NCBI RefSeq assembly: GCF_000422985.1
Contig: NZ_AUHC01000001.1
Span: forward strand, 186,001-250,000
Length of the DNA stretch: 64,000 nt
Reading direction: 5' to 3'
Source: Erythrobacter cryptus DSM 12079
GTDB lineage: Bacteria > Pseudomonadota > Alphaproteobacteria > Sphingomonadales > Sphingomonadaceae
A model generated the notes under the pieces. It had not been told where the DNA came from. It saw nothing but the letters and a program-made list of their open reading frames with translations, and made no database searches. How positions within the stretch are numbered: the stretch's first letter is position 1; every line of letters begins with the position of its first letter. This document shows, piece after piece, positions 1 through 8,680 of the stretch. A program made the position numbers and the translations under genes.

Positions 1-1297
1 CGGCATCTGCCTCAACTGGGGCTGCATTCCGACCAAGGCGATGCTGCGCTCGGCCGAGATCTACCACTACATGCGCCATGCGGGCGATTATGGCCTCAAG
101 GTCGCCGGCGCGATCGAGGCGGACCTTGCCGCGATCGTCAAGCGCAGCCGCGGGGTGGCGAAACAGCTCAACCAGGGCGTTGCGCACCTGATGAAAAAGA
201 ACAAAATCGCCGTGCACATGGGCGAGGGGCGGCTCACCGGCCCGACCAGCCTGGCGGTGAAGGGGGAGAAGGGCGAGGAGAGCCTTTCGGCCAAGCACAT
301 CATCATCGCCACCGGCGCGCGCGCGCGCGAGCTGCCCTTTGCCCCTGCCGATGGCAAGCGGGTGTGGACCTATCGCCATGCCATGACCCCGGCCGAACTG
401 CCCGAGAAGCTGCTGGTGATCGGCTCGGGCGCGATCGGAATCGAGTTTGCGAGCTTTTACAACGATCTCGGCAGCAAGGTGACGGTGGTCGAAATGCTCG
501 ACCGGATCGTGCCGGTGGAGGATGCGGACGTCTCGGCCTTCCTGGAAAAGAGCCTCACGAAGCAAGGCATCAAGGTGCTGACCGGTGCCGGGGTGGAGGC
601 GATCAAGGTAAGGGATACCGGCATCACCGCCACGATCAAGGACAAGGCGGGCACCAGCACAACGAGCGAATTCACCCACGTGATCGTCGCCATCGGCATT
701 GTGCCCAACACCGAAGGGATCGGCCTTGAGGGCCTCGTCGAGATGGAGCGCGGCTTCATCCAGATCGATCCCTATGGCCGCACCAGGACTCCGGGGCTGT
801 GGGCGATCGGCGATTGCACCCCAGGGCCCTGGCTGGCGCACAAGGCGAGCCACGAGGGCGTCACCTGCGCCGAGGCGATCGCGCAGGAACTCGGCAATTC
901 CGAAGTCCACCCGCACCCCCTCAACCGCAGCAACATCCCGGGCTGCACCTATTGCCACCCGCAGATCGCCAGCGTGGGTCTCACCGAGGCCAAGGCGCGC
1001 GAGGCCGGCCATGAGGTCAAGGTCGGCACCTTCCCCTTCATCGGCAATGGCAAGGCCATCGCGCTGGGCGAGGCGGAAGGCTTCATCAAGACCGTGTTCG
1101 ACGCCAACACCGGCGAGCTTCTGGGCGCGCACATGATTGGCGCGGAAGTGACCGAGCTGATCCAGGGCTACACCATCGGCAAGACCCTCGAGACCACCGA
1201 GGCCGAACTCATGCAGACGGTCTTCCCGCACCCGACGCTCTCGGAGATGATGCACGAAAGCGTGCTCGATGCCTTTGGGCGGACGCTGCACTTCTGA
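1..1297 (+). CDS. lpdA: Dihydrolipoyl dehydrogenase (E3), 5' end outside window
   Basis: FAD enzyme that reoxidises dihydrolipoamide of 2-oxo acid dehydrogenase complexes with NAD+. The open frame runs from base 2 through the redox disulfide motif GICLNWGCIPTKA, so the N-terminal FAD-binding part lies upstream of the window. The ATG at 41 is internal. Also visible are an NAD-binding GSGAIGIEFASFY stretch and the C-terminal HPTLSE motif that carries the catalytic His-Glu pair. The sequence ends normally at FGRTLHF. The stop overlaps the next start by one base (TGATG). pdhA and pdhB lie 34 kb away on the other strand, so the complex is not encoded in one operon here. Confidence 0.96.
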   Translation, partial: GICLNWGCIPTKAMLRSAEIYHYMRHAGDYGLKVAGAIEADLAAIVKRSRGVAKQLNQGVAHLMKKNKIAVHMGEGRLTGPTSLAVKGEKGEESLSAKHIIIATGARARELPFAPADGKRVWTYRHAMTPAELPEKLLVIGSGAIGIEFASFYNDLGSKVTVVEMLDRIVPVEDADVSAFLEKSLTKQGIKVLTGAGVEAIKVRDTGITATIKDKAGTSTTSEFTHVIVAIGIVPNTEGIGLEGLVEMERGFIQIDPYGRTRTPGLWAIGDCTPGPWLAHKASHEGVTCAEAIAQELGNSEVHPHPLNRSNIPGCTYCHPQIASVGLTEAKAREAGHEVKVGTFPFIGNGKAIALGEAEGFIKTVFDANTGELLGAHMIGAEVTELIQGYTIGKTLETTEAELMQTVFPHPTLSEMMHESVLDAFGRTLHF

Positions 1298-2151
1298 TGG
1301 GCGAGGCTTCCCCCGAGGCCCTGCAGGGTGAAGACTGGGCCGGCGAGATGGGCGCGCGCTGGCTCGCCAATCTTGATCGTTTTGAAGGCATGATCGCCCC
1401 CATCGGCGCGGCGCTGCTGGCACGGGCGGATTACCAGCCCGGCGAGCGCGTGCTTGACCTTGGCTGCGGCGGCGGCGCGACCACGCTGGCGATTGCCGAG
1501 GCGGTCGGACCGGAGGGCGAGGCGCTCGGCCTCGACATCGCCCCGATGCTGATCGCGGCGGCTGAGGAGCGCGCCGCGGCCGCGGGAAGCAGGGCGCGCT
1601 TCGTCTGCGCCGATGCGGCCACCGTCCGGATCGATGGGCCGCCCTTCGGCCGGCTGTTCTCGCGCTTTGGCGCGATGTTCTTCCCCGAACCCGTGCCCGC
1701 TTTTGCCAACCTCAGGGCCATGCTTGCGCCCGGGGCGCGCATCGACCTTGCGGTCTGGGCGCACCCGCGTGACAATGTCTGGATGATGGAGATTATGGGC
1801 GTTGTGCGCGCCCATGTCGAGGTGCCCCCCGCCGTGCCGCGCGCGCCCGGGCCCTTTGCCTTCGAGGATCTTGGCTATCTCGAAGAAGTGCTGACTGCTG
1901 CGGGCTTTTCCGCATTCGAGGCCGAGGCACATCAGGGCGTGCAGGCTGTCGGTGGCCCGGGCGCGACGCCGGAAGAAGCCACCGCCTTCGCGCTTGCCTC
2001 GATGGCCGCGGGCCAGCTGCTTGCCGAACAGGGCGAGGCGGTGCTTGCCGCGGCGCGCGCCGACCTTGAAGCCATGTTCGCCCGCCATCACCGGCCCGGC
2101 GAGGGGGTGATGCTGGGTTGCAAGGCCTGGCTGGTGCGGGCGAGGGCCTGA
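1297..2151 (+). CDS. Class I SAM-dependent methyltransferase
   Basis: A 284-residue protein with a Rossmann methyltransferase core. Motif I is VLDLGCGGGATTLAIAEAVG, followed by an acidic GLDIAPMLI segment and FVCADAATV. It resembles the UbiE/Methyltransf_11 group, but the substrate cannot be told from sequence. Its start overlaps the lpdA stop (TGATG), so the two are probably translated as a pair. A tRNA on the opposite strand follows 22 bp downstream. The long antisense frame in this region is a GC-skew shadow. Confidence 0.85.
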   Translation: MGEASPEALQGEDWAGEMGARWLANLDRFEGMIAPIGAALLARADYQPGERVLDLGCGGGATTLAIAEAVGPEGEALGLDIAPMLIAAAEERAAAAGSRARFVCADAATVRIDGPPFGRLFSRFGAMFFPEPVPAFANLRAMLAPGARIDLAVWAHPRDNVWMMEIMGVVRAHVEVPPAVPRAPGPFAFEDLGYLEEVLTAAGFSAFEAEAHQGVQAVGGPGATPEEATAFALASMAAGQLLAEQGEAVLAAARADLEAMFARHHRPGEGVMLGCKAWLVRARA

Positions 2152-2173
2152 ACCTTGGCCGCGAAAGCCGGGC

Positions 2174-2263
2174 TGGCGGACAGGGTGGGATTCGAACCCA
2201 CGGTAGGCTTGCACCTACGGCGGTTTTCAAGACCGCTGCCTTAAACCACTCGGCCACCTGTCC
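2174..2263 (-). tRNA. tRNA-Ser(TGA)
   Basis: On the minus strand the molecule opens with acceptor GGACAGG, has the GGCCGAGTGG D-arm start typical of serine tRNAs, anticodon loop CTTGAAA (anticodon TGA, reads UCN), a long variable arm, and GGGTTCGAATCCC as T arm. The 3' acceptor CCTGTCC is followed by discriminator G and an encoded CCA. Total 90 nt, consistent with a class II tRNA. Confidence 0.97.
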
Positions 2264-2274
2264 TGTGCCTCGGC

Positions 2275-2303
2275 TGGCTAACGCCAGAAGGCGGTATTGT
2301 CAC
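2275..2303 (-). promoter_or_regulatory. Candidate promoter of tRNA-Ser
   Basis: Reading the minus strand, GTGACA (2298-2303) and TAGCCA (2275-2280) are 17 bp apart and end 12 bp before the mature 5' end. The hexamers are weak, but the same two elements with the same 17-bp spacing recur ahead of the decayed tRNA copy (ATGACA at 2415-2420, TAGCGG at 2392-2397). That repetition is the main support. The -35 region sits inside a perfect inverted repeat, GTCACC-TGC-GGTGAC, at 2299-2313. Confidence 0.4.
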
Positions 2304-2334
2304 CTGCGGTGACATCTCCGGCGCATGCGCGCCT

Positions 2335-2378
2335 GCGACTCCAAGGCCGCTGCCTTGGAAGCACTCGGCCCCCTGCCC
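2335..2378 (-). pseudogene. Decayed 5' half of a tRNA-Ser copy
   Basis: The minus strand matches the 5' half of the neighbouring tRNA-Ser at about 35 of 45 aligned positions. It covers the acceptor strand GGGCAGG, the D-arm GGCCGAGTG and the AAGGCAGCGG run into the anticodon arm. One extra base in the D loop and one missing base in the anticodon loop (six bases, CTTGGA) break the fold. There is no variable arm, T arm or 3' acceptor, so it cannot be a functional tRNA. It lies upstream of the intact gene in the same orientation, about 115 bp away, as expected from an old tandem duplication. Confidence 0.75.
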
Positions 2379-2497
2379 ATGCGCCCCAGCGCCGCTAGCG
2401 CGATGCCGCGGCATTGTCATCCGTCTTTGCTCTCCAAGGGGTGACAAGCGCAATCCGGCTGTTGGGAAATCAGCCAAGCTGTGACATCCCTTGGGCC

Positions 2498-3535
2498 ATG
2501 ATTCCCCGGCTGCTTCCCGCCATCGCGCTGGCCCTTGCTGCGCCCACCGCGCCGTCCCTCTCGGCGCCCGTCACCGCGCAGGCGGCTGCTGATCTGCCCT
2601 TCGATGCCTATCTCGAGCTGCTAAAGGCCCGCGCCCGGGCCGAAGGTGTGAGCGAGGCGACGATCGAACGCATGACCGCCGGGCTCACCCCCAATCCGCG
2701 GGTGATCGCGCTCGATCAGAACCAGCCCGGCAGTGCCACCACCCGCGGCTATCCGCCGATGGCCGACTATATCCGCACCCATGTCGATGCCGCACGGATC
2801 GCCGGGGGCAGGGCGGTCTATGCCCAGAGCCAGAGCACGCTTGCCGCAATCGAGGCGCGCTATGGCGTGCCGGGGTCGATCCTGGTGGCGATCTTCGGGC
2901 ACGAGACCAGCTATGGCCGGGTGAAGGGCGATTTCGATCTCGCCCGCAGCCTTGCCACGCTTGCCTGGGAGGGGCGGCGGCGCGAGCTGTTCGCGGGGGA
3001 ATTCGTGGCGCTGATGAAGGTGGCCGAGAAGGGCTATGACCGCGCGCAGCTGGTCGGCTCCTATGCCGGGGCCTTCGGCAATCCGCAGTTCCTGCCCAGC
3101 GTCTATCTGCGCCTTGCCAGTGATGGGGATGGTGATGGGCGGGCCGACATCTTCACCAACCGGGCCGATACCTTCGCCTCGATCGCCAACTATCTGCGCG
3201 ATGCCGGCTGGCGCACCGGTGAGCCCTGGGGTGTGCGTGCGCGTGTGCCACCGGGCTTCGATCTGGCGGGCCAACGCAGCCGGCTCGTCGCTCCCCAATG
3301 CCCGCGGGTGCACGAGCGCTTCAGCCGCTGGCGCACCATTGCCGAGTGGCGCGCGCTTGGCATCGAGCCCATGGCCGGCATTGGCGATGACGTCATGGCC
3401 TCATTGTTTCAGCCCGATGGGCCGGGCCAGCCCGCCTGGCTGCTCACCGGCAATTTCCGCGCCATTCTCGAATACAACTGCTCGAGCTATTATGCGTTGA
3501 GCGTCGGCCTGCTCGCCGATGCCATTCGGGATTAA
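2498..3535 (+). CDS. mltB: Lytic murein transglycosylase, MltB family
   Basis: Periplasmic enzyme that cleaves the MurNAc-GlcNAc bond of peptidoglycan, leaving a 1,6-anhydro end. The ATG at 2498 gives MIPRLLPAIALALAAP, a signal peptide; the frame is open upstream but that part does not look coding. Family landmarks are AIFGHETSYG with the catalytic Glu, AGAFGNPQFLPS, and the DGDGDGRADIF segment followed by SIANYLRDAGW. Length 345 residues fits MltB-type (SLT_2) enzymes. dacF follows 49 bp downstream on the same strand, giving a small wall-remodelling pair. Confidence 0.9.
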   Translation: MIPRLLPAIALALAAPTAPSLSAPVTAQAAADLPFDAYLELLKARARAEGVSEATIERMTAGLTPNPRVIALDQNQPGSATTRGYPPMADYIRTHVDAARIAGGRAVYAQSQSTLAAIEARYGVPGSILVAIFGHETSYGRVKGDFDLARSLATLAWEGRRRELFAGEFVALMKVAEKGYDRAQLVGSYAGAFGNPQFLPSVYLRLASDGDGDGRADIFTNRADTFASIANYLRDAGWRTGEPWGVRARVPPGFDLAGQRSRLVAPQCPRVHERFSRWRTIAEWRALGIEPMAGIGDDVMASLFQPDGPGQPAWLLTGNFRAILEYNCSSYYALSVGLLADAIRD

Positions 3536-3584
3536 GCCCGGCGCGTGCCTCGCCAAGGCACCGCTGCGGCGATATAGCGGGCGC

Positions 3585-4745
3585 GTGTCTGACATGCCCG
3601 TGATCCTGCGCCTGCTTGCCCCCTTGCTTGCCCTTGCCGCTCTCGCGGTGCCCGCCCGCGCTGCGCCGGCCGTTCCCACGGCACAGGAGGCGCCCGTGGC
3701 CATGCTGGTCGATCTGTCCAGCGGCCAAGTGCTGCACGCGCGCGATCCCGATCGGCGCTTCGTCCCGGCCTCGGTTACCAAGGTGATGACGCTCTATCTC
3801 GCCTTCGAGCAGATCGCGGCGGGCAAGCTCGATCCTGACCAGGTCTTTGCCATGAGCCCGGCGCTGGCACGCGACTGGCGGCGCAAGGGTTCGACCATGT
3901 TTCTCGAACCGGGCGAGCCGGTGCGGGTGCACGATCTGCTGCTCGGCATTGCCAATGTCTCGGCCAATGATGGCGCGGTTGTGCTGGCCGAGGGCGCGGC
4001 GGGCTCGATTGCCGCCTGGACTGCGGCGATGAACCGCACCGCCCGATCCTTGGGGATGCATGGCAGCCATTTCGCTTCGCCCAATGGCTGGCCCGATGAA
4101 GGGCGCACCTTCACCACCGCGCGCGATCTCGTCACGCTTGCCCGCGCGCTGGTGACGCGCCATCCGGACGCTTTCGGCTATTACGTCGGTCGCGCCGGGT
4201 TTGCTTACAAGGGGATCGCGCAGGTCAATCACGATCCCATGATCGGCCGCGTACCGGGGGCGGACGGGATCAAGACCGGCTTTACCAACGAGGCGGGCTT
4301 CACCTATCTCGGCACCGCGGTGCGCGATGGCCAGCGGCTGGTGCTGGTGCTCGCCGGGGTGGAAAGCGCCAGGCTGCGCGCGCGCCTCGCGCGTGCCTAC
4401 ACCGAATGGGGCTTTGCCGCATTTGATCGCAAGCACCTGTTTGCGCCCGGCAGCGTGGTGGGCAGCGCGCGGGTGCAGGATGGGGCGGCCCGCCATGTGA
4501 GGCTGGTGGCGCGCGGGCCGGTGGCGATCAACCTGCCGCGCGGGCAAAGCCCGTCGCTTAGCGCCGTGATCCGCTATGACGGGCCGCTGCGCGCGCCGAT
4601 TGCCAAGGGCGAGGAGATCGCGGTGCTCGAGATCACCGGCCCCGGCCTTCCTCCCGCGCGCATTCCGCTTGTCGCCGCCGAAGCGGTTGCGAAGGCCGGG
4701 CCGCTGGCGCGCATCCGCAACGCGCTGCTGGAGCCCTTTGCATGA
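3585..4745 (+). CDS. dacF: D-alanyl-D-alanine carboxypeptidase, peptidase S11
   Basis: Low-molecular-weight penicillin-binding protein that trims D-Ala from peptidoglycan pentapeptides. The three active-site motifs are all present: SVTK (in ASVTKVMTLYL), SAN (in NVSANDGAVVL) and KTG (in DGIKTGFTNEAG). A C-terminal PBP5-type beta domain with PRGQSPSLSAVI follows. The start is GTG 3585 or ATG 3594, just before a hydrophobic signal segment. The frame also extends further upstream, but those codons overlap the mltB end. The stop overlaps tmk as ATGA. Confidence 0.92.
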   Translation: MSDMPVILRLLAPLLALAALAVPARAAPAVPTAQEAPVAMLVDLSSGQVLHARDPDRRFVPASVTKVMTLYLAFEQIAAGKLDPDQVFAMSPALARDWRRKGSTMFLEPGEPVRVHDLLLGIANVSANDGAVVLAEGAAGSIAAWTAAMNRTARSLGMHGSHFASPNGWPDEGRTFTTARDLVTLARALVTRHPDAFGYYVGRAGFAYKGIAQVNHDPMIGRVPGADGIKTGFTNEAGFTYLGTAVRDGQRLVLVLAGVESARLRARLARAYTEWGFAAFDRKHLFAPGSVVGSARVQDGAARHVRLVARGPVAINLPRGQSPSLSAVIRYDGPLRAPIAKGEEIAVLEITGPGLPPARIPLVAAEAVAKAGPLARIRNALLEPFA

Positions 4746-5389
4746 GCGCAGCGCGCGGGATCTTCATCGCCTTTGAAGGTGGGGAGGGGGCAGGCAAGTC
4801 CACCCAGGCGCGCCTGTTGGCCGAAGCGCTGCGCGCGCGTGGGCGCGAGGTCGTCCTCACCCGCGAGCCGGGCGGCACGCCGGGAGCCGAGGCGATCCGT
4901 GCCCTGCTGCTCGCGCCCCCCGGTGAGGGCTGGGGGAGGGAGGCCGAGGCGCTGCTCTTTGCAGCCGCCCGGGCCGATCATGTCGCGCGGCTGATCCGCC
5001 CGTCGCTGGGACGCGGCGCGGTGGTGGTGTGCGATCGCTTCGTCGATTCGAGCCGGGCCTATCAGGGCGCGGCGGGCGGGCTTGGTGATGAGGCGATCTG
5101 TGCGCTCCACACCTTTGGCAGCGGCGGCCTGCGGCCCGATCGGGTGATCCTGCTCGAGGCCGACGAGGCCGCGCTCGCCGCAAGGCTTGCCGCGCGCGAC
5201 GGGGCACGCAGCGATGCCATCGGCGGGCGCCCTCTCGCCTATCACCGCAAAGTGGCCGCGGCTTTCCATGCCATGGCGGCGCGCGATCCTTCCGGCATTG
5301 CCCGAATCGACGCGAGCGGCTCACCCCAGGAGGTCCATGCCCGGGTGCTCGCCGCGCTCGCTGATCTCATCGGCGCAGAGGAAGCGTGA
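4742..5389 (+). CDS. tmk: Thymidylate kinase
   Basis: Phosphorylates dTMP to dTDP in the cytoplasm. The P-loop is FEGGEGAGKST, followed by the LTREPGGTPGAEAIR segment with the conserved DR(E)PGG-type motif, and VVCDRFVDSSRAYQG, which carries the DR(Y/F) signature. At 215 residues it is of usual length. It overlaps dacF by four bases (ATGA) and holB by four (GTGA). The tmk-holB-metG-tatD order is a common bacterial arrangement. Confidence 0.96.
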   Translation: MSAARGIFIAFEGGEGAGKSTQARLLAEALRARGREVVLTREPGGTPGAEAIRALLLAPPGEGWGREAEALLFAAARADHVARLIRPSLGRGAVVVCDRFVDSSRAYQGAAGGLGDEAICALHTFGSGGLRPDRVILLEADEAALAARLAARDGARSDAIGGRPLAYHRKVAAAFHAMAARDPSGIARIDASGSPQEVHARVLAALADLIGAEEA

Positions 5390-6342
5390 GCGCCTGGCCC
5401 AACCATGCCGAGCCCTGGCGGCAGTGGCGCGAGGCGCTTGCCGGCGCGCGGATGCACCATGCGTGGCTGCTTGCGGGCAAGGAGGGGCTGGGCAAGCGCG
5501 ACTTTGCCCTTGCCGCTGCCCGCGCGCTGGTGGCCGAGCCGGGAGTGCCGCAGCCGCAGGGCGAGCATCCCGATATCATCACCCTCACCTATGGCCCCAA
5601 GGACGACAAGGCCGCGCGCGACATGGCCGAGGGCAAGCCCTTCGAGCGCGCCCGCTCGATCCGCATTGCCCAGATCCGCGCAATGCAGCGGCGGCTCGTC
5701 ACCCGCCCGAGCCTGGGCAGCCGCCGGGCGATCATCATCGATCCGGCCGATGATCTCGAAAAGCCCGCAGCCAATGCCCTGCTCAAGAGCCTCGAGGAGC
5801 CGCCCGCAGGCACCTTTTTCCTGCTTGTCTGCCACCGCCCGGCCCGGCTCTTGCCGACCATCCGCTCGCGCTGCCGGATGCTGCGCTTTCCCACCTTGAG
5901 CGCGCAGGAATTGGCGGCGATGCTCGAAGCCGAGGGGCTGGGTGCCGATCCGCAGGCGATCGCTGCCGCACAAGGCTCCTTCGGCGCCGCGCGGCGCTTT
6001 GCCGAGGAGGGGCTTGGCCCGGTGGCGCGCGTGATCGACGCGCTGATCGGCAGCGGGGATACGGGCCTTCAGGGGCGCGGCGAATTTGCCCGGCTGATCG
6101 GCCCGCGCCCCGCGCGCGAGCGGGTGCAGGCGGTGCTCGAGCTCGCCCAGGCGCTGGTCGCCGCGCGGGCGCGCGCCACTGCCGAGGATGCCCACCGCCT
6201 GAAGCTGATCGAGACCCATGCGGCGCTGGTGAGGCTCGCGGCCGAGGCGCCCACCGCCAATTTTGATCCCGGCCTGCTTGCCTTCGAGATCGGCGGCTTG
6301 CTTGTCGCAGCCGCCCCGGCTAGCGAACCGGCCCATGGCTGA
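5386..6342 (+). CDS. holB: DNA polymerase III subunit delta'
   Basis: Clamp-loader subunit. The N-terminus has HHAWLLAGKEGLGKRDFAL: the P-loop-like GKEGLGKR lacks the usual Ser/Thr after the Lys, as expected for the non-hydrolysing delta' subunit. ANALLKSLEEPP and TIRSRCRMLRFP (SRC-type arginine-finger region) are conserved. It starts with GTG inside the tmk stop, and its last 8 bp overlap the metG start. It has 318 residues. Confidence 0.92.
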   Translation: MSAWPNHAEPWRQWREALAGARMHHAWLLAGKEGLGKRDFALAAARALVAEPGVPQPQGEHPDIITLTYGPKDDKAARDMAEGKPFERARSIRIAQIRAMQRRLVTRPSLGSRRAIIIDPADDLEKPAANALLKSLEEPPAGTFFLLVCHRPARLLPTIRSRCRMLRFPTLSAQELAAMLEAEGLGADPQAIAAAQGSFGAARRFAEEGLGPVARVIDALIGSGDTGLQGRGEFARLIGPRPARERVQAVLELAQALVAARARATAEDAHRLKLIETHAALVRLAAEAPTANFDPGLLAFEIGGLLVAAAPASEPAHG

Positions 6343-7894
6343 CACCCCCTTCTACATCACCACCGCGATCAGCTATCCGAATGGCAGGCCGCATATCGGC
6401 CATGCCTATGAAGCGATCGCCGCCGATGTGATCGCGCGCTACCACCGCCTCGCCGGCAGGCCGGTGCGGTTCCAGACCGGCACCGATGAACACGGCCTCA
6501 AGATGGCGCGCAAGGCCGCCGAGCAGGGTCTGGCCCCGCGCCAGTTGGCCGATGAGATGTCATCCTATTTCAGGGAGATGTGCGATCGACTGAACGTCTC
6601 CTATGATCGCTTCATCCGCACCAGCGAGCCCGATCATCACCGCGCCAGCCAGGCCTTGTGGCAGGCGATGGCGGCAAACGGTGATCTCTATCTCGATCGC
6701 TACGAGGGCTGGTATTCGGTGCGCGACGAGGCCTTCTATGACGAGACCGAGCTGGTCACGGGCGAGGGGGGCGAGAAGCTCTCCCCGCAAGGCACGCCGG
6801 TGGAATGGACGGTGGAGGAAAGCTGGTTCTTCCGCCTTTCGAAGTATGAAGGCCAATTGCTTGAATTGTTGAAGCAGCCCGGCTTTCTCGAACCGGCAAG
6901 CCGGCGCAACGAGATGATCGCCTTTGTCGAACAGGGGCTGCGCGATCTGTCGGTCAGCCGCACTTCGTTTAATTGGGGGGTGAAAGTCCCGGGCAGCGAT
7001 GGCCATGTGATGTATGTGTGGGTCGATGCGCTCACCAACTACCTCACCGGGCTGGGCTATCCCGACGAGACCGAGCTGATGGCGCGCTTCTGGCCGGCGA
7101 GCCTGCATCTCATCGGCAAGGATATCGTGCGGTTTCACACCATCTATTGGCCGGCCTTCCTGATGAGTGCAGGGCTGCCCTTGCCACAGAAGGTGTTCGG
7201 CCATGGCTTTCTGCTCAACCGTGGGCAGAAGGAATCAAAATCGCTCGGCAATGTCACCGATCCGCTGGCGCTGGCCGAGCGCTTCGGGGTGGATGCCTTG
7301 CGCTACTTCCTCATCCGCGAGGTCGCCTTCGGGCAGGATGGCAGCTATTCGCCCGAAGCCATTGTGCAAAGGGCCAATGGAGAGCTGGGCAATGCCTTTG
7401 GCAATCTCGCGCAGCGCACGCTCGGCTTCATCGCCAAGAACCTCGATGGGCGGCTGCCAAAGCGCGGGGCGGAAAGCGCGGCGGATCTCGCGCTCCTCGA
7501 TGCGGTGGCACGGGCGACCGAGAGCGAGATGCCGGAGGCCTTCGCGGCGCTGGCGCTGCAACAGGCGGTCGAGGCCTGGCTCCAGGCGGTCTTTGCCTGC
7601 AATGCCTATATCGATGCCGAGGCGCCGTGGACCCTGCGCAAGACCGATCCGGCGCGGATGGAGAGCGTGCTGGCGACGCTGTGCATCGCCATCGGCCGCC
7701 TCGCGATGGCGATCAGCCCGGTGATTCCGGCGAGCAGCACGAGGTTGCTCGACATGCTGGGCGTGCCCGAGGCGGCGCGCAGCCTTGGGGGGATCGCCGC
7801 CGATTGGTATAGCGATCTGACAGGCAGCGGCCACGTGATTGCCCCGCCGACGCCGCTGTTCCCGAGGCTCGAACTGGCACCGGAAGAAGCATGA
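6335..7894 (+). CDS. metG: Methionyl-tRNA synthetase
   Basis: Class I aminoacyl-tRNA synthetase charging tRNA-Met. The ATG at 6335 opens with MADTPFYITTAISYPNGRPHIGHAYEA, including the HIGH motif. The KMSKS-type loop reads QKESKSLGN, and the WVDALTNY and GKDIVRFH segments are typical. At 519 residues it is the short form without a C-terminal tRNA-binding or dimerisation extension. The start lies within the last codons of holB. An open frame begins earlier, but the protein match starts here. Confidence 0.96.
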   Translation: MADTPFYITTAISYPNGRPHIGHAYEAIAADVIARYHRLAGRPVRFQTGTDEHGLKMARKAAEQGLAPRQLADEMSSYFREMCDRLNVSYDRFIRTSEPDHHRASQALWQAMAANGDLYLDRYEGWYSVRDEAFYDETELVTGEGGEKLSPQGTPVEWTVEESWFFRLSKYEGQLLELLKQPGFLEPASRRNEMIAFVEQGLRDLSVSRTSFNWGVKVPGSDGHVMYVWVDALTNYLTGLGYPDETELMARFWPASLHLIGKDIVRFHTIYWPAFLMSAGLPLPQKVFGHGFLLNRGQKESKSLGNVTDPLALAERFGVDALRYFLIREVAFGQDGSYSPEAIVQRANGELGNAFGNLAQRTLGFIAKNLDGRLPKRGAESAADLALLDAVARATESEMPEAFAALALQQAVEAWLQAVFACNAYIDAEAPWTLRKTDPARMESVLATLCIAIGRLAMAISPVIPASSTRLLDMLGVPEAARSLGGIAADWYSDLTGSGHVIAPPTPLFPRLELAPEEA

Positions 7895-7903
7895 GCCGCA
7901 GCC

Positions 7904-8680
7904 ATGCTGGTCGATAGCCATTGCCATCTTGAATACAAGGGTCTCATCGAGGATCAGGCGGGGGTGCTCGCACGCGCCCGGGCCGCAGGCGTGGGGGCGA
8001 TGCTCAACATCTCCACCCGCCAGAGCGAATGGGACCAGGTGATCGCCACCGCGGCGCGCGAGGCGGATGTCTATGCCAGCGTCGGCATTCACCCGCACGA
8101 GGCCGATGCCCACCGCGATCTCGGGCGCGGCGCGCTGCTTGCCGCCACGCAGCATCCGCGGGTGATCGCAATCGGCGAGACGGGGCTCGACTATTATTAC
8201 GATCATTCCGACAGAGAGGCGCAGAAGACTCTGTTCCGAATGCATATTTCGGTTGCACGGGAAACCGGCCTGCCGCTCATCATCCACACCCGCGATGCCG
8301 AGGAGGACACTTATGCGATCCTCGCCGAGGAGCAGGGCGAAGGGGCCTTTCCGGCGCTGATCCATTGCTTCACCGCCTCGGCCGACTTTGCCGAGAAGGT
8401 GCTGGCGCTGGGCCTGTTCATTTCGCTTTCGGGCATCGTCACCTTCAAGAATGCCAAGGCCTTGCAGGAAGTCGCGAAGATCATTCCTGAAGATCGGCTG
8501 CTGATCGAGACCGACAGTCCGTTCCTCGCGCCGGTGCCGCATCGGGGCCGCGTGTGCGAGCCGGCCTATGTGGCTGACACCGCCCGTTTTCTCGCGTCCC
8601 TGCGCGGGACCGATGCGGAGACCCTGGCAGCGCAGACCAGCGCCAATTTCTTCGCCCTGTTCGGAAAGGCGCGGGCGTGA
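7904..8680 (+). CDS. tatD: TatD family metal-dependent hydrolase (DNase)
   Basis: TIM-barrel metallohydrolase with DNase activity in characterised relatives. Metal ligands are visible in MLVDSHCHLEYKGL (HxH), GETGLDYYY, IIHTRDAEED, LIHCFT and LIETDSPFLAPVPHRG. It has 258 residues and starts 9 bp after metG. It is followed by a GTGA overlap with the next gene, in the standard metG-tatD-MBL order of sphingomonads. Confidence 0.93.
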   Translation: MLVDSHCHLEYKGLIEDQAGVLARARAAGVGAMLNISTRQSEWDQVIATAAREADVYASVGIHPHEADAHRDLGRGALLAATQHPRVIAIGETGLDYYYDHSDREAQKTLFRMHISVARETGLPLIIHTRDAEEDTYAILAEEQGEGAFPALIHCFTASADFAEKVLALGLFISLSGIVTFKNAKALQEVAKIIPEDRLLIETDSPFLAPVPHRGRVCEPAYVADTARFLASLRGTDAETLAAQTSANFFALFGKARA

